Virus record (IMG/VR): IMGVR_UViG_3300028610_000533
Span: 1 to 50,710 of that record
Source: a virus
Direction: 5' to 3' (one strand)
DNA: 50,710 bases
Shown: positions 47,888-50,710 of the stretch, piece by piece
How the letters are laid out: every line of letters begins with the position of its first letter
Position numbering within the stretch: position 1 is the first letter of the stretch
Translations under genes and position numbers: made by a program
The notes under the pieces: model-generated
What the model was told of the DNA's origin: nothing
Seen by the model: only the letters and a program-made list of their open reading frames with translations
The model's database searches: none

Positions 47888-49213
47888 ATGAAAAAGTTAA
47901 TGTTGATTGTTCTTTTGTTTGCAACACCTGTATTTGCAACCGTACCCGCAGGCGAGTCAATCAGGGAATACTTTACATTGGGCGCGGCGACGACAGAGTT
48001 TCTTTTCACTAATCCGGCCAATTCGTCGGATGATATTCTGGTCTTCAAGCGGGACGTAGAAACCGACTCCGATACAATAGGGCTTGAAACGGCACTTGTG
48101 GAGGATGTTGACTATACCATTGTAGCCACTGGCGGGGATTTCAGAAACGGTGGAACAGTCACAATCAGTCCTGCGCTGGGTGTCAATTTTGAAGTGGTTA
48201 TCGTCCGGGAGATCAAAAAGAGTCAGGAAACCGCACAGGGGGCCATAACCCCTGTTTCTATCGTAGCGGCGCTGGACAAAATTGCCCGCACACTGCAAGA
48301 CCTTGAGGACAGAAATGATCGTTCTATCCACCGACAGGAAAGTGACGCTGAATCCTTTGAAATGGAACTGCCGGGCCTTGCGGATTTGGCTGAAACATTC
48401 CTGTTCTTCAACTCCTCCGGCGAAATGACTTTCGTAGCGAACGTGATCGCCGATACGATCAATGCAAGTGCTTTCGGTACAAGCCTCGTACAGGCCGCCA
48501 ACGCCGCCGCAGGACGTGATGTATTGGAGATGGGCACAACAGACGCCGTACAGTTTGGAGCCTTCACAGCGACAACAGGGACGTTCTCCGGGGCGGTGAG
48601 TACGGCTGCGGTGACAGCCAGCGGTGATGTTACAATGGCAACGGCCAAGGTATTGACGACAGAGATTATCCGGGCCGTTGACTCTACGGGGATTCTCATA
48701 CAAAATGATACCCCCGCGACCGTGATAACAATAGGAGATGGCGGAGGTGCTACACTGGCAGACGGAGCGGTAGCAACAACTCAATCGGCAAGTGACAACA
48801 GTACCCTGATAGCAACCACAGCATATGTTGACGCCCAAGTCACCGCCGCTATCGCAGCTTCAGTATCGTTTAGTTCATATACTAATCAGGATTCAGAAAG
48901 TAATTCAATGCTGCCAACTGTGCCCGGCACGACACATGCTTATCTTGCCGCTTCCGACGGGTTCGTATCAGCAGCAACAGCAGATCTTGACGACGGCGAA
49001 GTTCTCACTGGTCATGTGGACCAGACCAACGATCCTGTTGGGGCGGGTGACTTGATCGCACAGGTGGAATCGGATGCAGCAAACAGTCTTCAGTCGATAT
49101 TTTTCGCTGTCAAGAATGGTGAATACTTTGAAGTAAGCCATACGCGAGATACCACAGTTAATATACGCTGGATGTCGAAGGGACCTTTAGCGGAACCTGT
49201 AGATCAGGATTAA
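47888..49213 (+). CDS. Tail fibre-type protein with signal sequence
   Basis: A 441-residue protein. MKKLMLIVLLFATPVFAT precedes a head-binding domain typical of podovirus tail fibres: RDVETDSDTIG, EDVDYTIVATGGDFRNGGTV, TISPALGVNFEVVIVREIKK, then PVSIVAALDKIARTLQDLED. The second half is Thr/Ala-rich, fibre-like (FGAFTATTGTFSGAVSTAAV) and ends in a small globular tip. Likely fixed to the tail hub. In T7 gp17 the homologous N-terminal domain has no signal sequence. Confidence 0.7.
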   Translation: MKKLMLIVLLFATPVFATVPAGESIREYFTLGAATTEFLFTNPANSSDDILVFKRDVETDSDTIGLETALVEDVDYTIVATGGDFRNGGTVTISPALGVNFEVVIVREIKKSQETAQGAITPVSIVAALDKIARTLQDLEDRNDRSIHRQESDAESFEMELPGLADLAETFLFFNSSGEMTFVANVIADTINASAFGTSLVQAANAAAGRDVLEMGTTDAVQFGAFTATTGTFSGAVSTAAVTASGDVTMATAKVLTTEIIRAVDSTGILIQNDTPATVITIGDGGGATLADGAVATTQSASDNSTLIATTAYVDAQVTAAIAASVSFSSYTNQDSESNSMLPTVPGTTHAYLAASDGFVSAATADLDDGEVLTGHVDQTNDPVGAGDLIAQVESDAANSLQSIFFAVKNGEYFEVSHTRDTTVNIRWMSKGPLAEPVDQD

Positions 49214-49214
49214 C

Positions 49215-50710
49215 ATGAAAAGAGTCATACTATTTTTAATATTAATAGCTAACGCCTTTGGGTATTACGGCCCCGTGACCTCTTTTAACTCAGGGCAAGT
49301 CAGTCCCTTGCTCGAAGCCCGTGCTGATTTTGCCAAATACAATTCTTCCTGCCGAACCATTGAAAACATGCTGGTTACGGTACAGGGCCCTGCCCTTAAA
49401 AGACCGGGAACAAAGTTCATCGCAGAAGCTAAGACCGGAACAGTCCGGCTTCTGCCTTTTGAGTTCTCAACTGACGACGCCTATATCATCGAGGCCGGTG
49501 CTTTGTATATGAGGTTCTACCGGAACGGCGGCCAAATCCTTGACCCCGTAAATCCAGTGGAGATAGTAACGCCATACAGTGCAGGTGAATTGTTCACTAT
49601 TCAGCATGTCCAGACAGATAACGACTTGTACCTTGTAAACGGAACCGACCCACCTCAGATTCTAATCAGAGCAGACCATGACGACTGGACAATCGCAGAC
49701 GTGACATTTGAGACAGGCCCGTTTTTGCCGGAGAACGATACAACGACCACGATTACTCCGTCTGGTATCACTGGAGTTATCCGTCTTACCGCAAGCGCAA
49801 GCATCTTTGAGTCCACCACAGGAGCAAGTCACGTAGGTTCCCTGTGGGCTATTGAGCAAGTGAGAGGGACTTCAACTATAGAGGGCACTTTTGATGAGAA
49901 CGAAAACTCCATATCAACCCCGTTCTTTACCGGCAGTTACGGCTTTACAACCAGTAACAATTCGGACGGCACGATAACGCTCCAAAGGAGTACAAATGGA
50001 GGAACATCATGGCGTCCGGCACTAACGGCATTAACTGATACGGACTTTGATAATCCGTCGGAATTCGAGGAGGATGGTGCGATTTATCGTGCGGTGATGA
50101 GTGGCTTTGGTTCGCCCGCAATAAATCCTACATTCACTTTCACGATCACTGACAATGTAAACAAGGGCGTTGTAAGGATAACATCAGTAGCGAGTGGGGT
50201 AGAGGCTTTTGCGGAGGTCGTGACCGCCCTTGTTGACACGTCAGCCACAACTACATGGCGGGAAGGGTATTGGTCGGATTTTCGGGGTTGGCCGAAAACA
50301 GTTGCATTCCACCAACAAAGGCTCGTATACGGCGGGACCACTTCTTTTCCTCAGACAATTTGGTTTGGAAAACAGGACCCCGACGACTATGAGAATTTTC
50401 TTGAAGGGACTCTGGACACATCTGCTTTTATCTTTGCACTTGAAGGACAGAACCCTATTCGATGGTTTCTGTCTCAGGATGTACTCCTGATAGGCACAAG
50501 CGGATCATGCGGAAAGTGGGGCGAGCAGGCGAAACCAGCCACTCCTACATCTCCTAATTATCAGGAACAGACAAGGCATGGAGCAGCGACAATAGGCGCG
50601 GTGCTGGGCGGGGATTCTATATTGTATATTGAGCGAGGCTCCCGTAATGTCAGGGAATTTGGGTTTCAGCTTCAATTCGACAAGTATCTCAGCCCCGATC
50701 TCAGCATTTT
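49215..50710 (+). CDS. Tail hub / tail tubular B-like protein, N-terminal part (continues at position 2)
   Basis: Start of the 849-residue tail hub whose 3' end is at 1198. After a hydrophobic N-terminus (MKRVILFLILIANAFGYY), which again looks like a signal sequence, come the family's hallmark blocks: FNSGQVSPLLEARADFAKYN, NMLVTVQGPALKRPGTKFIA, VRLLPFEFSTDDAYIIEAGA, then QTDNDLYLVNGTDPPQILIR. It forms the tail tube end together with the connector at 47114. The gene is cut only by the linear window ends. Confidence 0.85.
   Translation, partial: MKRVILFLILIANAFGYYGPVTSFNSGQVSPLLEARADFAKYNSSCRTIENMLVTVQGPALKRPGTKFIAEAKTGTVRLLPFEFSTDDAYIIEAGALYMRFYRNGGQILDPVNPVEIVTPYSAGELFTIQHVQTDNDLYLVNGTDPPQILIRADHDDWTIADVTFETGPFLPENDTTTTITPSGITGVIRLTASASIFESTTGASHVGSLWAIEQVRGTSTIEGTFDENENSISTPFFTGSYGFTTSNNSDGTITLQRSTNGGTSWRPALTALTDTDFDNPSEFEEDGAIYRAVMSGFGSPAINPTFTFTITDNVNKGVVRITSVASGVEAFAEVVTALVDTSATTTWREGYWSDFRGWPKTVAFHQQRLVYGGTTSFPQTIWFGKQDPDDYENFLEGTLDTSAFIFALEGQNPIRWFLSQDVLLIGTSGSCGKWGEQAKPATPTSPNYQEQTRHGAATIGAVLGGDSILYIERGSRNVREFGFQLQFDKYLSPDLSI
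50567..50710. repeat. Direct terminal repeat, right copy (144 bp)
   Basis: Identical to 1-144; unique genome length is therefore about 50,566 bp. Confidence 0.97.

Overview
This window is a complete or near-complete genome of a short-tailed (podovirus-like) tailed phage. Its first 144 bases recur exactly at its end (1-144 = 50567-50710), so the molecule is circular or terminally redundant with about 50,566 unique bases, and the tail gene cut by the ends (49215 to 1198 through the junction) is one 849-residue frame. The host is not identifiable from the sequence. A lipoprotein signal, many Sec-type signal sequences and sigma70-like promoters point to a diderm bacterium.

Layout. (A) A rightward late operon of about 32 kb starts at a promoter near 32643-32670. 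It carries a signal-peptide virion protein, small and large terminase, portal, scaffold, major capsid and cement proteins, a beta-solenoid-like protein, head-tail connector, tail fibre, tail hub, and after the junction a GNAT-like protein, two further internal virion proteins, a 1,895-residue ejection/polyvalent protein and a small membrane coiled-coil protein. It ends at a terminator at 13934-13968. (B) A tightly packed leftward operon (27722 down to 13963) encodes an SSB-like protein, NinG, an N6-adenine methyltransferase, an HNH-AP2 endonuclease, an ASCH-like protein and many small Cys-rich proteins. It also contains two large non-coding blocks. (C) A short rightward operon (27.9-30.5 kb) with small proteins and a DUF559-type nuclease. 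(D) A short leftward operon (32.4-30.5 kb) of small accessory proteins.

The most unusual contents are non-coding. At 26463-27185 lies a 720-bp stretch with a strict 5-nt rhythm: TCNNN on the plus strand, NNNGA on the transcribed minus strand. It is interrupted by 13 copies of an 8-nt anchor (TTGYTTTC-like), and all 12 anchor-to-anchor distances equal 1 modulo 5. At 21066-21821 lies a gene-free 750-nt block built from long-range inverted repeats, a possible pseudoknot and a tRNA-like domain without a normal anticodon arm. It resembles in size, layout and phage context the giant ornate RNAs GOLLD/ROOL. The divergent promoter region at 27.74-28.10 kb gives both early transcripts leaders made of two interleaved stems, which recalls cis-acting antitermination RNAs such as HK022 put.

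At least eight late genes begin with Sec-like signal sequences, which is unusual for virion proteins. No DNA polymerase, helicase, primase, integrase, RNA polymerase or classical endolysin was recognised, so replication probably relies on the host or on proteins too divergent to recognise by eye. Function calls come from reading translations without database searches; many small genes remain unassigned.
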